Below are positions 1 to 8,722 of a DNA stretch of 64,000 bases, piece after piece. The DNA is taken from contig NZ_JQIU01000008.1 of assembly GCF_002379365.1 (NCBI RefSeq), positions 2,058,760-2,122,759 on the forward strand. The letters are read 5' to 3'. The position numbers and the translations under genes are program-made. How positions within the stretch are numbered: the stretch's first letter is position 1; each line of letters begins with the position of its first letter. Source of the stretch: Brachyspira sp. G79 (GTDB lineage Bacteria > Spirochaetota > Brachyspiria > Brachyspirales > Brachyspiraceae). The notes beneath the pieces were generated by a model, which had not been told where the DNA came from, searched no databases, and worked only from the letters and a program-made list of their open reading frames with translations.

Positions 1-159
1 TTATTTTTTTTTATACTATCCATAATGGAATATATATTAACTCTTATTTATAATAAAGTAAATGGTGATTTGTAACTATATAATGAAAATAATTAAAAAT
101 ATATTAAAGTTCTTCATATAATAAGATTATTAAATATTCATTTTAAGTAATATGCTTGT

Positions 160-355
160 TTCAAAACTACTTTACAAACGATTTTATGAGTTTGTATTTT
201 ATGTTAAACGCAGAGCAAGGTGTACCATATGCCATACTTAATAGTACTTCCTTCGGACGCAGGCTGACAGACATTATAAAGGATGGCAAATCGTACAAAT
301 TTTAATTTAAAAAATTCATTTTAACAAATTACAGTTGTTTAGCTATATATATAAA
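160..355 (+). repeat. degenerate copy of the promoter-ended repeat
   Basis: A worn copy of the dispersed repeat seen more fully at 5285-5578 and 38178-38536. It keeps the GC-richer centre (the cttccttcgg-type block near 250) and a right end at about 323-352, where TTAACA is followed by 17 bases and TATATA. The -35 has lost the G of the TTGACA seen in other copies. The left part (about 157-168) matches the tgtttcaaaa end of a second small element. No coding frame is visible here. Confidence 0.55.
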
Positions 356-385
356 ATCTATTAAACGTGTGACGAAGAATATTAT

Positions 386-735
386 AGATTTAAATAATGC
401 TTGGGTGGGTAGCCAGAATAAAACAGTTAAAGTAAAAATATAGAAAAATAGTTAAAATACCAATAAAATGTTTAAAAATTTAACGGGTGGGAGTGAAAAT
501 AGATTTTAAAATTTATTCTAATTCCCACCCTTTTAGATTTTAAGGCTTTATTTTTTAATAGATTTTAATTAAATATATAAGTCTATATTTTTACAAGTAC
601 GCCCTCCCAAAGTGTTATTTAAATTTAAGACTTTACTCAGCGCACGCAGAACGGATTTTTACATATAAGATTAATTTGATAACTGTAATTTTTATTATCT
701 ATAAGAATTTCATTCTACGTGCGTTAATAAATATT
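386..735 (+). repeat. nested-hairpin repeat, copy 1 (order A-B-B'-A'-C-C')
   Basis: Non-coding element made of nested imperfect inverted repeats: a cttgggtggg block (about 400), an acgggtggga block (about 484), its complement ttcccaccct (about 524), the outer complement gccctcccaa (about 602), then a separate stem from gcgcacgcag (about 640) to acgtgcgtt (about 718). It is similar in sequence and order to 8240-8578 and, permuted and on the other strand, to 61440-61765. It separates the window start from the DUF4234 gene. Confidence 0.7.
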
Positions 736-855
736 ATATAAATAACATTTATTATTATTTATATAATATATGTATTAAAAAATTAAATATTATTTTATTG
801 ATTATTTTGTAAAGTTAAAGTATAATTATTTAAAAAATTTTAGGAGGTTTAAATA

Positions 856-1251
856 ATGGTAAAAGGTACTGTTAGAAGCATACCAATGCTTGTAATCTTA
901 AATATTGTAACATGCGGTATTTATTATGCCTACTGGCTTTATAAGACTACAGATGAGATTAAGAATTTTATGGAAAGAGATGATATAAACCCTACACTAG
1001 AATTAGTATTATCTATTGTAACATGCGGACTTTATACTTTTTATTGGTATTATAAATATGGTAAGATACTTTATTTAGAGATGACTAAAAAAGCTGGAAT
1101 GGACACTACAGAAGATAACACTGTATTATTAATAGTATTAAATTTCCTTATGTATGTAATATCATGTGCTATATTTCAAGATAAATTAAATGCTATTTGG
1201 AACAGCATACCTGATTCAGGATTAATAGAATCTCATAATGATGATGAATAA
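856..1251 (+). CDS. DUF4234 domain membrane protein
   Basis: A 131-residue integral membrane protein of the DUF4234 family, function unknown. The sequence shows an internally repeated signature, VTCGIYYAYW at about 18-27 and VTCGLYTFYW at about 55-64, each inside a hydrophobic segment, and a third hydrophobic stretch at about 90-108. The first two look like a duplicated helix unit. The start is supported by a strong ribosome site (AGGAGG) 7 bases upstream. It is monocistronic: a stem-loop with a T-run follows directly at 1276-1307. DUF4234 proteins are common short membrane proteins in Firmicutes and spirochaetes; no reaction can be assigned. Confidence 0.85.
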   Translation: MVKGTVRSIPMLVILNIVTCGIYYAYWLYKTTDEIKNFMERDDINPTLELVLSIVTCGLYTFYWYYKYGKILYLEMTKKAGMDTTEDNTVLLIVLNFLMYVISCAIFQDKLNAIWNSIPDSGLIESHNDDE

Positions 1252-1275
1252 TTATTAATATAAAAAATTATGATT

Positions 1276-1307
1276 AAAAGACTTGCTAATATGCAGGTCT
1301 TTTTTTA
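1276..1307 (+). terminator. intrinsic terminator of the DUF4234 gene
   Basis: The stem AAAAGAC-TTGC pairs with GCAG-GTCTTTT around a short loop and is followed by seven T. It lies 24 bases after the DUF4234 stop codon. Confidence 0.75.
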
Positions 1308-1384
1308 TATTTTCTTTTATTTCTTTTTTATCTTTTTTTCCGATATTTATAAAACATATTATAATTTATAAGGAGCAAGTAACT

Positions 1385-2557
1385 ATGAGAAAATATTTAT
1401 TATTAATATTATTTATCATAAGCCATGCATTTATTTTGAATGCATATGAAAGCCTAAATGAAGTTCTCAAAACCCCAGTAAATTATAATATACATAAAGG
1501 AGAAAATACAGAAAAAGTTTTTAATGCTGTAAGATATATAAATAATAATTATTCTAAAGAAAGCCTAAAAGCAAAAAATATATACTCTACATCTAGGATA
1601 GATATATATTTGGAGAACGAACTTCAAGTAAACGATAGAGATTTGCATAGTATTATATTAGAAACTTCAAAAATATATGATATGGAAGAATATTTATACG
1701 GCAAATTAAAAGGTAAATTAATACTTTTAATAATGGATATTAATGGAGGTTTTACGGGTGATAAACCATATATGCAAGGGTATTCAATACTTGATGGTCT
1801 TGATGAGATAAAAAATGATACAGATAATATTATATTTTTGGATTATATAAATGGATGGGAAAATATAGAATCTGTTGTAAATACTATAGCCCATGAACTT
1901 CATCATGTTATACATTACAGTTCTTTAGAAAATAAAAGTACTTCTTCATTTGATGTATGGGTAGATGAGGCATTATCAGAGGCTGCCGTTATAGCATACA
2001 GAGGTAAAGTACCTAAAAACAGACTTGACTATTATAATACAGATTCAATGTATTTAATAACCAAAGGTGATTATTTTGTAAACTGGAATCAGGGATATAC
2101 GGTTCATAAATATGCTACTGTTTCTCTTTTTATGTATTGGCTTGGGATTCATTCAAAAAATGGTTTTGAGATATATAAAGATATAGCTAATGCCCCAGAA
2201 GAATATAAAGGAACTTATAAGGCTATACTTTATGCAGCAAATAAAAATATTAAAGAGTTTCAGGATTGGAGCGAGCTTTATGCTACTTGGCTAAAGTCTA
2301 ATTACAAAAATGATTCAAAAGGTATTTACGGATACAAAGGACTTATTACTACAAAACCAAAAATTATAACTACCCAGTATAATTGTCCTATGGCACCTGG
2401 TTCTGCTATTTATGTTAAGGGTGATTTTATGTCTGATGATAAACTTTTAAGATATGCCGAGCTTGGAGATGATACATATGTAGTTTATAACCCAGATGTA
2501 AATACCAAAGGAAAAGACAGATACTTGATAGTAAACTCATATTTTTATGGATACTAA
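1385..2557 (+). CDS. secreted M30-like (hyicolysin-type) zinc metallopeptidase
   Basis: Probable exported zinc peptidase of 390 residues. An N-terminal signal peptide (about 1-19, hydrophobic core LLLILFIISHAFIL) leads into a globular protein. The zinc site HELHH is at about 170-174, and a glutamate in WVDEALSEAA at about 195 or 199 is the expected third ligand. This spacing and the DEALSEAA segment resemble the M30 hyicolysin family. The chosen start follows AAGGAGC at the right distance; the open frame runs further upstream, but that extension lacks a ribosome site and would put hydrophobic residues before the signal peptide. It is monocistronic with a terminator at 2618-2657. The family call is from motif only. 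Confidence 0.75.
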   Translation: MRKYLLLILFIISHAFILNAYESLNEVLKTPVNYNIHKGENTEKVFNAVRYINNNYSKESLKAKNIYSTSRIDIYLENELQVNDRDLHSIILETSKIYDMEEYLYGKLKGKLILLIMDINGGFTGDKPYMQGYSILDGLDEIKNDTDNIIFLDYINGWENIESVVNTIAHELHHVIHYSSLENKSTSSFDVWVDEALSEAAVIAYRGKVPKNRLDYYNTDSMYLITKGDYFVNWNQGYTVHKYATVSLFMYWLGIHSKNGFEIYKDIANAPEEYKGTYKAILYAANKNIKEFQDWSELYATWLKSNYKNDSKGIYGYKGLITTKPKIITTQYNCPMAPGSAIYVKGDFMSDDKLLRYAELGDDTYVVYNPDVNTKGKDRYLIVNSYFYGY

Positions 2558-2617
2558 TAATTTAGAAAGAACTTTTCAGCTATTTTAATAACTCCTAAAA
2601 ATGAGTATATGGGGATT

Positions 2618-2657
2618 TCTCATGCATGTCTTCTACTTGATATGCATGAGATTTTTT
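2618..2657 (+). terminator. intrinsic terminator of the metallopeptidase gene
   Basis: A ten-base perfect stem (TCTCATGCAT at 2618-2627 with ATGCATGAGA at 2642-2651) is followed by TTTTTT. Confidence 0.8.
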
Positions 2658-2725
2658 ATAAGTATAATTTTAATAATTTATTCTTTAGAATATCAAGCAG
2701 TTTATTTATAAAGTTGAATAAAAAA

Positions 2726-2756
2726 TTGACAAACTGTATTTGTTTAGGTATATATT
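2726..2756 (+). promoter_or_regulatory. isolated right end of the promoter-ended repeat
   Basis: TTGACA (2726-2731), 17 bases, TATATA (2749-2754). This is the conserved right terminus of the dispersed repeat standing alone without its body. It points into the 3' end of the convergent dehydratase gene, so any transcript would be antisense to it. Confidence 0.55.
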
Positions 2757-2760
2757 ATTT

Positions 2761-4203
2761 TTATCCTGTATATTCTTCTATATATTTACGCATAAGCATT
2801 TTTATAGTTTCTTTATCTGCATCAAGAGAAGCTATATCAAATGCATCAATCATCACTTTTCTCTCTTCAGGTGTTAGGCATTTAACTGAGTCTTTTGCTA
2901 TAAATAATTTTTTATACTGAGAAGGTATTAATGTTTCATCGTCCATTAAAATCTCTTCATAAAGTTTTTCTCCTTCTCTAATCCCAGTAAAAATTATAGG
3001 TATATCTTTTTCAGTAAGTCCATACATTTTAAGCATATTTTTAGCCAAGTCCAAAATCTTTACTGGCTTTCCCATATCTAAAGTAAATATTATACCGTCA
3101 TTTAAAGTGCAGGCTTTAATTACAAGTCTTGCAGCTTCTCTTATAGACATAAAAAATCTCACCATTTCAGGATGCGTAACAGTTAATGCTTTGCCCTCTC
3201 TTATTTGCTTTTCAAATACTGGTATAACGCTTCCGCTGCTTCCTAAAACATTTCCAAATCTTGTTATTTTAAATGCTGTATTATTTTGTTCATGAGACAA
3301 TGACATTATCATTCTTTCACATATTCTTTTGCTTGCTCCCATTAATGAAGTGGGGCGTACTGCTTTATCTGTTGATATAAACACAAAGTTTTTTATATTA
3401 TTTTTAATAGCAAGGGTGGCTATATTTTCTGTGGCTAGTATATTATTTTTAATAGCTTCTTCAGGGTAGCTTTCCATAAAAGGAAGATGTTTATGAGCTG
3501 CTGCATGAAAAATTATATCTGGTTTTTCTTCTTTTAAGATTTTATCAACTTTAACATAGTCGCGTACATTTGATATTATATACATAAATTTGTGTTTATG
3601 TTTTTCATTGTTTCTATCATTTAAAGACATTATTAGATTATGAACAGCACTTTCAGAATTATCTAAAGCCATAACTTTTTTTACAGGAAGTGTAATTAAC
3701 TGCCTTACAAGTTCACTTCCTATAGAGCCGCCGCCTCCTGTAACTAGTATAGTTTTATCTTTATAGTATTCTGATATTTCTTTTTCATCAAAACCTATCT
3801 CCTCTCTGCCAAGCAAGTCTGAAGGTTCAAGATTTCTTATATCTTTTATAGAGGCATTACCTTTTATTATTTCAAAGAATCCAGGGAGTATTTTATATCT
3901 TATTCCTGTAGGATATATTATATCAAGTATTTCAAGCAGTTCTTTTTGTTTAAGAGTAGGTATTGCGATAATAATTTCTTCTATATCGGTATTATTATCC
4001 TTGTAGTGTTTTATTATATGTTCTATGTCTTTTACTTTTCCCTTAACTTTTATAGAATGATGATTAATATTTACTTCTCTTTTATTTATATCATCATCTA
4101 AAAAGCATAGTATATTATATTCATTATTATCATCGGAAGTTAGTATTTCAGATGCAAGAGTTTCTCCTGCATTTCCAGCCCCAATTATTAATATATTTTT
4201 CAT
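2761..4203 (-). CDS. CapD/WbpM-type nucleoside-diphosphate sugar 4,6-dehydratase (soluble form)
   Basis: Short-chain dehydrogenase/reductase superfamily enzyme that probably dehydrates a UDP-N-acetylhexosamine in surface polysaccharide synthesis. There are two Rossmann regions: an N-terminal CoA-binding-like domain (IGAGNAG, about 7-13) and the catalytic domain with GGGGSIGS at about 156-163. The active-site segment STDKAVRPTS..MGASK has Met where classical SDRs have Tyr, as in FlaA1/WbpM inverting dehydratases. At 480 residues it lacks the four N-terminal membrane helices of full-length WbpM/PglF, so it should be cytosolic. No sugar-biosynthesis neighbours are adjacent. The exact substrate is not visible in the sequence. 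Confidence 0.85.
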   Translation of the reverse strand: MKNILIIGAGNAGETLASEILTSDDNNEYNILCFLDDDINKREVNINHHSIKVKGKVKDIEHIIKHYKDNNTDIEEIIIAIPTLKQKELLEILDIIYPTGIRYKILPGFFEIIKGNASIKDIRNLEPSDLLGREEIGFDEKEISEYYKDKTILVTGGGGSIGSELVRQLITLPVKKVMALDNSESAVHNLIMSLNDRNNEKHKHKFMYIISNVRDYVKVDKILKEEKPDIIFHAAAHKHLPFMESYPEEAIKNNILATENIATLAIKNNIKNFVFISTDKAVRPTSLMGASKRICERMIMSLSHEQNNTAFKITRFGNVLGSSGSVIPVFEKQIREGKALTVTHPEMVRFFMSIREAARLVIKACTLNDGIIFTLDMGKPVKILDLAKNMLKMYGLTEKDIPIIFTGIREGEKLYEEILMDDETLIPSQYKKLFIAKDSVKCLTPEERKVMIDAFDIASLDADKETIKMLMRKYIEEYTG

Positions 4204-4328
4204 TTATCAAAGTCCAAAAATAAATATATAATAAGGTTTATAGTATATATTTTTTTTATTTATTATACAAGGATTTTATTTTTTATATATCAATATTATA
4301 ATCTGTATAATAATAATTTATTAACATC

Positions 4329-4491
4329 AGACTTGTTTCAAAAGTACTTGATAAGATCATATAATGATGTTTTATATATTGTATAATTTTTTATTTTAAA
4401 TATGCAGACTTTAGCCGTCCAGCTATATTGCATAAATAATCTGGGGGTATTTACGACAATTAATAAATAAAATTAGTTTTGAAACAAGTCT
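4329..4491. mobile_element. MITE-like element with 15-base perfect terminal inverted repeats
   Basis: AGACTTGTTTCAAAA at 4329-4343 is the exact inverted complement of TTTTGAAACAAGTCT at 4477-4491. The 163-base element carries no gene. Its last ~37 bases are repeated almost exactly at 13291-13330, where a shorter relative occurs. No clear target duplication is visible. Confidence 0.6.
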
Positions 4492-4496
4492 AATAC

Positions 4497-5171
4497 CTAA
4501 TTTTTAAGTTGTTTGTTTATCATATTAACCTTATTTAATTTACTACTTAATCTATGTAAATAGTAGGTAATAAATATAAAAAGTCCCATTATAGCTAAAT
4601 GATCAATAATGAAAAATATAAAGGCTTCTTCATAAGATGGAACTTTTGTAACTGAAAATAGTCTAATATATATATCCCTTTTTATAAATGAAACTACTCC
4701 ATATACGGCCACTAATAAACCTGTTATCATATATATTTGTTTTTTTATATTTATAAATTTCTTACTCATATTTATAAACATACCCCAATGCATTCCTAAA
4801 TGTACAGACATCAATATAAGTCCCCAATAACAGCATATTATATGCAGTCTTTTATTAAATACTTTAATACCTTCAAGATTAAAAAATTCAACTACATTTC
4901 TATTAAATAGTATCCCGCTTATAATTAATCCAAGCATACATATAAGAAGCATAGAATTTATAAATGTGTTCAATATTCTATTTAAACTATATTTTCCTTT
5001 ATTAAGATTTTTATACCAATGAAAGTTAAATATATGATGAAGTATAAAAAATATAAAAATTGAATACCCCAAATATTCATGTATAGTACGACCTGTAAAA
5101 CGATATCCGATTAAAACAAAAAAAAGAATAGTCATTATTATATCTATAAGTATTTTAATTTTATTTTTCAT
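4497..5171 (-). CDS. DUF4405-like multi-pass membrane protein
   Basis: A 224-residue integral membrane protein with about six hydrophobic segments. The first 60 residues (FVLIGYRFTGRTIHEYLGYSIFIFFILHHIFNFHWYKNL) match the DUF4405/cytochrome-b561-like pattern, in which histidines within helices could ligate haem: HEYLG, ILHHIFNFHW, and further HLGMHWG at about 124-130. This suggests a membrane electron-transfer or ferric-reductase-like role, but only by resemblance. The ATG at 5171 is chosen because AGGAG lies 11 bases upstream; an in-frame ATG 19 codons earlier has no such site. It sits alone between two repeat elements. Confidence 0.7.
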   Translation of the reverse strand: MKNKIKILIDIIMTILFFVLIGYRFTGRTIHEYLGYSIFIFFILHHIFNFHWYKNLNKGKYSLNRILNTFINSMLLICMLGLIISGILFNRNVVEFFNLEGIKVFNKRLHIICCYWGLILMSVHLGMHWGMFINMSKKFINIKKQIYMITGLLVAVYGVVSFIKRDIYIRLFSVTKVPSYEEAFIFFIIDHLAIMGLFIFITYYLHRLSSKLNKVNMINKQLKN

Positions 5172-5284
5172 ATATAATTGAACTCCTATTATAAAATTAT
5201 ATAATTTTAAGTTGTTATAATATAGCATGCTATTTACTATATTAGACGATTTTTATTATTAAAAGTTCCTTATAATTTATTTTT

Positions 5285-5578
5285 TAATAATTATTTTGTA
5301 AAAGAACTTATATCCTCGACAAGCTTGGATACGCTTCACGAAAGTGCAAGTGTTGAAATTATTATTAAATCGTACTAATTATATTTTATATGTAGGATAA
5401 ATTACTAAATTTAGTATAAAATCTAGCCTTTCGCTGCCGAAGGCGTACTTCGTATGTGGCAATACCACAGGCACTTCCTACAGTCACAAAAGAAGTGTGG
5501 GCTGTGGGGCAAAGCCACGCAAATATTTTAAATTTAAAAAATTAATTTTTGACAAATTATATTTGTTTAGGTATATAT
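5285..5578 (+). repeat. promoter-ended repeat, full-length copy
   Basis: Dispersed non-coding repeat. Shared blocks are the cctcgacaagcttggatac segment (about 5312-5331), the AT-rich stretch with aaatcgtactaattat (about 5367-5382), a variable GC-rich centre (5430-5520) and a right end with TTGACA (5549-5554), 17 bases, TATATA (5572-5577). The left end is too diverged to recognise a promoter. It fills the gap between the DUF4405 gene and copA. Confidence 0.75.
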
Positions 5579-5619
5579 CTTATGCTGTAATAATAATTAT
5601 AAAATTTATTTTAAAAACA

Positions 5620-5661
5620 GATCCATAGAAAGCAAAATATAAAATTAAGTTTCTATGGATC
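5620..5661 (-). terminator. copA: intrinsic terminator of copA
   Basis: GATCCATAGAAA (5620-5631) pairs perfectly with TTTCTATGGATC (5650-5661). Read on the minus strand, the stem is followed by TGTTTTT. It lies 38 bases beyond the copA stop. Confidence 0.75.
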
Positions 5662-5699
5662 TTGGAGTAAGTATGAGCTTTTATAACTAAATTGTATTT

Positions 5700-7976
5700 C
5701 TATCTACTTGGTTTAAAAAAGTTAAGCCTTAAAGCATTAGTAACTACAGAAACAGAACTCAAACTCATAGCAAGAGCTGCAAATATAGGGTTTAATAATA
5801 ATTCTTTACCCATAATAGCAACTAAAAAATCTCCTATAGAAGAGGCTATTAATGGCTCTCTAAATACATGCAAAACTCCTGCCGCTATTGGTATACCTAT
5901 AACATTGTAGCAAAAAGCCCAAAAAAGATTCTGTTTAATATCTCTCATAGTGGCTTTACTTAATTCTATTGCAGTTACCACATCATTGGTGTTTGACTTT
6001 ACTAATACTATATCAGCACTCTCTATAGCAACATCAGTACCGCTTCCTATAGCAATACCAACATTAGCCTGAGTTAAAGCAGGAGCATCATTTATACCAT
6101 CTCCAACCATAGCAACAATATTACCTTCGTCCTGAAGTTTTTTAACTTCTTTGGATTTCTCTTCTGGGAGAACTTCAGCAAATACTATATCAATACCTGC
6201 TTCTTTGGCAACCGAATTGGCAGTATTTTTATTGTCTCCTGTTATCATAGCAGTTTTTATACCCAATTTATGGAGTCTTCTTATAGCATCAATACTTTCT
6301 TTTTTTAATTTATCCGCACAAGCTATAACACCTAAAAGTTTATTATCATAGGCAACATACATAGGGGTTTTTCCCTCTTTTGAAAGGCTTTCCATATATG
6401 AATGATAATTTTCTGTATTTATATTTTCTTTATTCATAAGTTTATCATTGCCCATTAAAACTTTTTTATTGTCAATGAATACCTCTATACCAAAACCAGC
6501 TATAGCTTTAAAATTTTCTATATCAAGGAGTTTAATATTTTTTTCTTTAGCCTCTCTTACTATAGCCTCTCCTAATGGGTGTTCGCTTCCGTTCTCAGCA
6601 CTTGCCGCTATTAAAAGAAGTTTACCTTTATCATCAGAAATAATATCTGTAACATAAGGATTACCCTCTGTAAGAGTACCTGTTTTATCAAACATTACAG
6701 CATTTATTTTTTGGGATACTTCCAACGCCTCAGCATTTTTAAAAAGTATTCCAAGCTCAGCACCTTTTCCAGTACCAACCATTATAGCAGTAGGTGTAGC
6801 AAGCCCCAAAGCACAAGGACAAGCTATAACCAGTACTGACACAAATACTGTTAAAGCAAATACAAAATTATGCAAAGCTATAAACCAAATTATACCAGAT
6901 ATCAAAGCTATAGTAATAACAGCAGGTACAAAGTATGAAGATACAACATCAGCAATATGTGCTATAGGAGCTTTTGAACCTTGTGCATCTTCTACAAGTT
7001 TTATAATCTGAGCTAATGCAGTATCAGCACCTACTTTCTGAGCCTTAAACTTAAAACTTCCAGTCTTATTAATTGAAGCACCAACCACCTTATCACCAAC
7101 AGTTTTTTCAACTGGTATGCTCTCTCCAGTAAGCATTGATTCATCCACACTGCTGTATCCTTCTATAATCTCTCCATCAACAGGTATCTTCTCCCCAGGG
7201 CGTACCAAAACTATATCATCAACTTTTACTTCTGAAATTTTTATCTCTTTCTCTTCGCCGTCTTTTATTATAACAGCTGTTTTTGGCTGAAGCCCCATAA
7301 GTTTTTTTATAGCCTCTCCAGTTTTTCCCTTGCTTCTTGCCTCTAAATATTTACCAAACTGTACCAAAGTAATTATAACAGCAGCTGATTCATAATATAA
7401 ATTTTCACCATGCGGATTAAGCCCCATAAATGCCAAAACTGTAGAATATATACTATAAACAAATGCCGCAGTTGTACCTATTGCTATAAGAGAGTCCATA
7501 TTAGGTGAGCCTCTGAAAAGTGCAGGATAGCCTAATGTGTAAAACTTATAGCCTGATATCATAACAGGTATACATAAAAGTATAGCTACTATAGAAAAAA
7601 CCTGCGGGTTTATATGATGAACCAAAAAACTAGGTATAGGAAACTTCACTATACTCACCATTGGTGCCATAGATATATAAAAAAGCGGTATAGAAAATAT
7701 TGCTGATACTATGAGTCTTATTTTCTGCTCTTTTATCTCTTTAGCCTTTCTTTCTGAAGGATCTTCCTCTTTACCTACTACCTGATACCCAGCCTTTACC
7801 ACTACGTTTACTATATCATTATATTTTAACTTTTTATCGTCAAAATTAAGAACAGCTTTTTCTGTAGCTATATTAACATTAGCTTCTTCTATGCCTTCTG
7901 TTTTTTTCAATGCTCTCTCTACTGCCCTAGAACAAGCAGCACAATGCATTCCGCCTATTCTTAAAGTCATTTTCAT
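5700..7976 (-). CDS. copA: copper-exporting P1B-type ATPase
   Basis: Cu(I) efflux ATPase of the inner membrane, 758 residues. One N-terminal heavy-metal domain has GMHCAAC (Cys12, Cys15). The transport site is the CPC motif at about 386-388, the phosphorylated Asp is in DKTGTLT at about 430, the SEHPLG nucleotide-domain motif follows, and GDGINDAP forms the hinge. The C-terminal helix contains MSLSS, as in CopA proteins. The start at 7976 is preferred because AAGGAT lies 8 bases upstream; an earlier in-frame ATG (8006) lacks one. It is monocistronic, with no chaperone CopZ or CsoR-like regulator next to it. A -35/-10 promoter and a likely operator lie at 8032-8081. Metal specificity is inferred from the CPC and MSLSS motifs. 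Confidence 0.95.
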   Translation of the reverse strand: MKMTLRIGGMHCAACSRAVERALKKTEGIEEANVNIATEKAVLNFDDKKLKYNDIVNVVVKAGYQVVGKEEDPSERKAKEIKEQKIRLIVSAIFSIPLFYISMAPMVSIVKFPIPSFLVHHINPQVFSIVAILLCIPVMISGYKFYTLGYPALFRGSPNMDSLIAIGTTAAFVYSIYSTVLAFMGLNPHGENLYYESAAVIITLVQFGKYLEARSKGKTGEAIKKLMGLQPKTAVIIKDGEEKEIKISEVKVDDIVLVRPGEKIPVDGEIIEGYSSVDESMLTGESIPVEKTVGDKVVGASINKTGSFKFKAQKVGADTALAQIIKLVEDAQGSKAPIAHIADVVSSYFVPAVITIALISGIIWFIALHNFVFALTVFVSVLVIACPCALGLATPTAIMVGTGKGAELGILFKNAEALEVSQKINAVMFDKTGTLTEGNPYVTDIISDDKGKLLLIAASAENGSEHPLGEAIVREAKEKNIKLLDIENFKAIAGFGIEVFIDNKKVLMGNDKLMNKENINTENYHSYMESLSKEGKTPMYVAYDNKLLGVIACADKLKKESIDAIRRLHKLGIKTAMITGDNKNTANSVAKEAGIDIVFAEVLPEEKSKEVKKLQDEGNIVAMVGDGINDAPALTQANVGIAIGSGTDVAIESADIVLVKSNTNDVVTAIELSKATMRDIKQNLFWAFCYNVIGIPIAAGVLHVFREPLIASSIGDFLVAIMGKELLLNPIFAALAMSLSSVSVVTNALRLNFFKPSR

Positions 7977-8031
7977 AAAATTAAATCCTTTATTATAAAA
8001 AATCAATCATTCAATTATACATCATTTAAAT

Positions 8032-8081
8032 GTTAAAGCAATCTAACAATAGTATTATATCATATATTATATATTTTTCAA
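8032..8081 (-). promoter_or_regulatory. copA: copA promoter with near-palindromic operator
   Basis: On the minus strand, TTGAAA (8076-8081), 16 bases, TATAAT (8054-8059). Six bases after the -10, in the transcription start region, lies the partial palindrome GTTAAAGCAATCTAAC (plus-strand reading, 8032-8047). With the next three bases it matches 17 of 19 positions of the site at 36057-36075, which has the same placement after a -10 box. A repressor binding here would block initiation. The identity of the repressor is unknown. Confidence 0.6.
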
Positions 8082-8239
8082 GTAGGGTGTATGGGTATAT
8101 TAAAAAATATTAGTAAAAATTGGTAAAAAGTTAATTACATGTCTAATATGATAAAATTAATAATTATATCATAATATTATTTTTAGAGCTTTTTTAAACA
8201 CACTAGCAAGCAATCAGAGGCATATTAAATAAATACGTA

Positions 8240-8578
8240 AATTTAAACACTTCTTGGGTGGGCATACAGAATAAGAGTTAAAGCCAAAGAATAAAAAATC
8301 ATTTGTAAATAAAAAATAATATTCAAAAATTTAGAGGGTGGGGATTAGAATATATTTTAAAATTTTACTTTAACCCCGCCCTTTTAGATTTAAAAGCTTT
8401 ATTTTTTATATTGGCTTAATTAAATATAAAAATCTATACATCAAAAAGTGACCCCACCCAAAAACATGATTTAAATTTAAGGCTTTCATAAACGCACGCA
8501 GAGTAGATTTTTTAATACAGATTGATTAACAAATCTAATTCATTTTATATATAAAAATCGATTTAACGTGCGTTTAAG
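8240..8578 (+). repeat. nested-hairpin repeat, copy 2 (order A-B-B'-A'-C-C')
   Basis: Same element as 386-735: cttgggtggg (about 8254), agggtgggga (about 8335), its complement cccgccct (about 8375), the outer complement accccaccca (about 8451), then a stem from aacgcacgca (about 8492) to aacgtgcgtt (about 8566). Outer and inner arms can fold into one long hairpin of roughly 220 bases, followed by a second hairpin. It occupies most of the 640-base gap before the methyltransferase gene. Confidence 0.7.
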
Positions 8579-8722
8579 AATATTATAAAAATTTGTAAGA
8601 AATATTTTAACCCACTTTTTATTTATGTATTTCTATTATTTTTAATAGTTACAATACTTGAAATTGCAATAAAAAATTATTAGCTGTAAAATAAATAAAA
8701 ATTATATAAATAAATTAAGACT

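Noticed and set aside
386..735. Nested-hairpin element as a CRISPR array or tRNA cluster
   Set aside because: There are no regularly spaced identical short repeats, no cloverleaf with an anticodon, and no cas genes; the arms are inverted, not direct, repeats.
2609..2920. 103-codon frame across the terminator and the end of the dehydratase gene
   Set aside because: It runs through the metallopeptidase terminator and repeat end and overlaps the dehydratase gene on the other strand.
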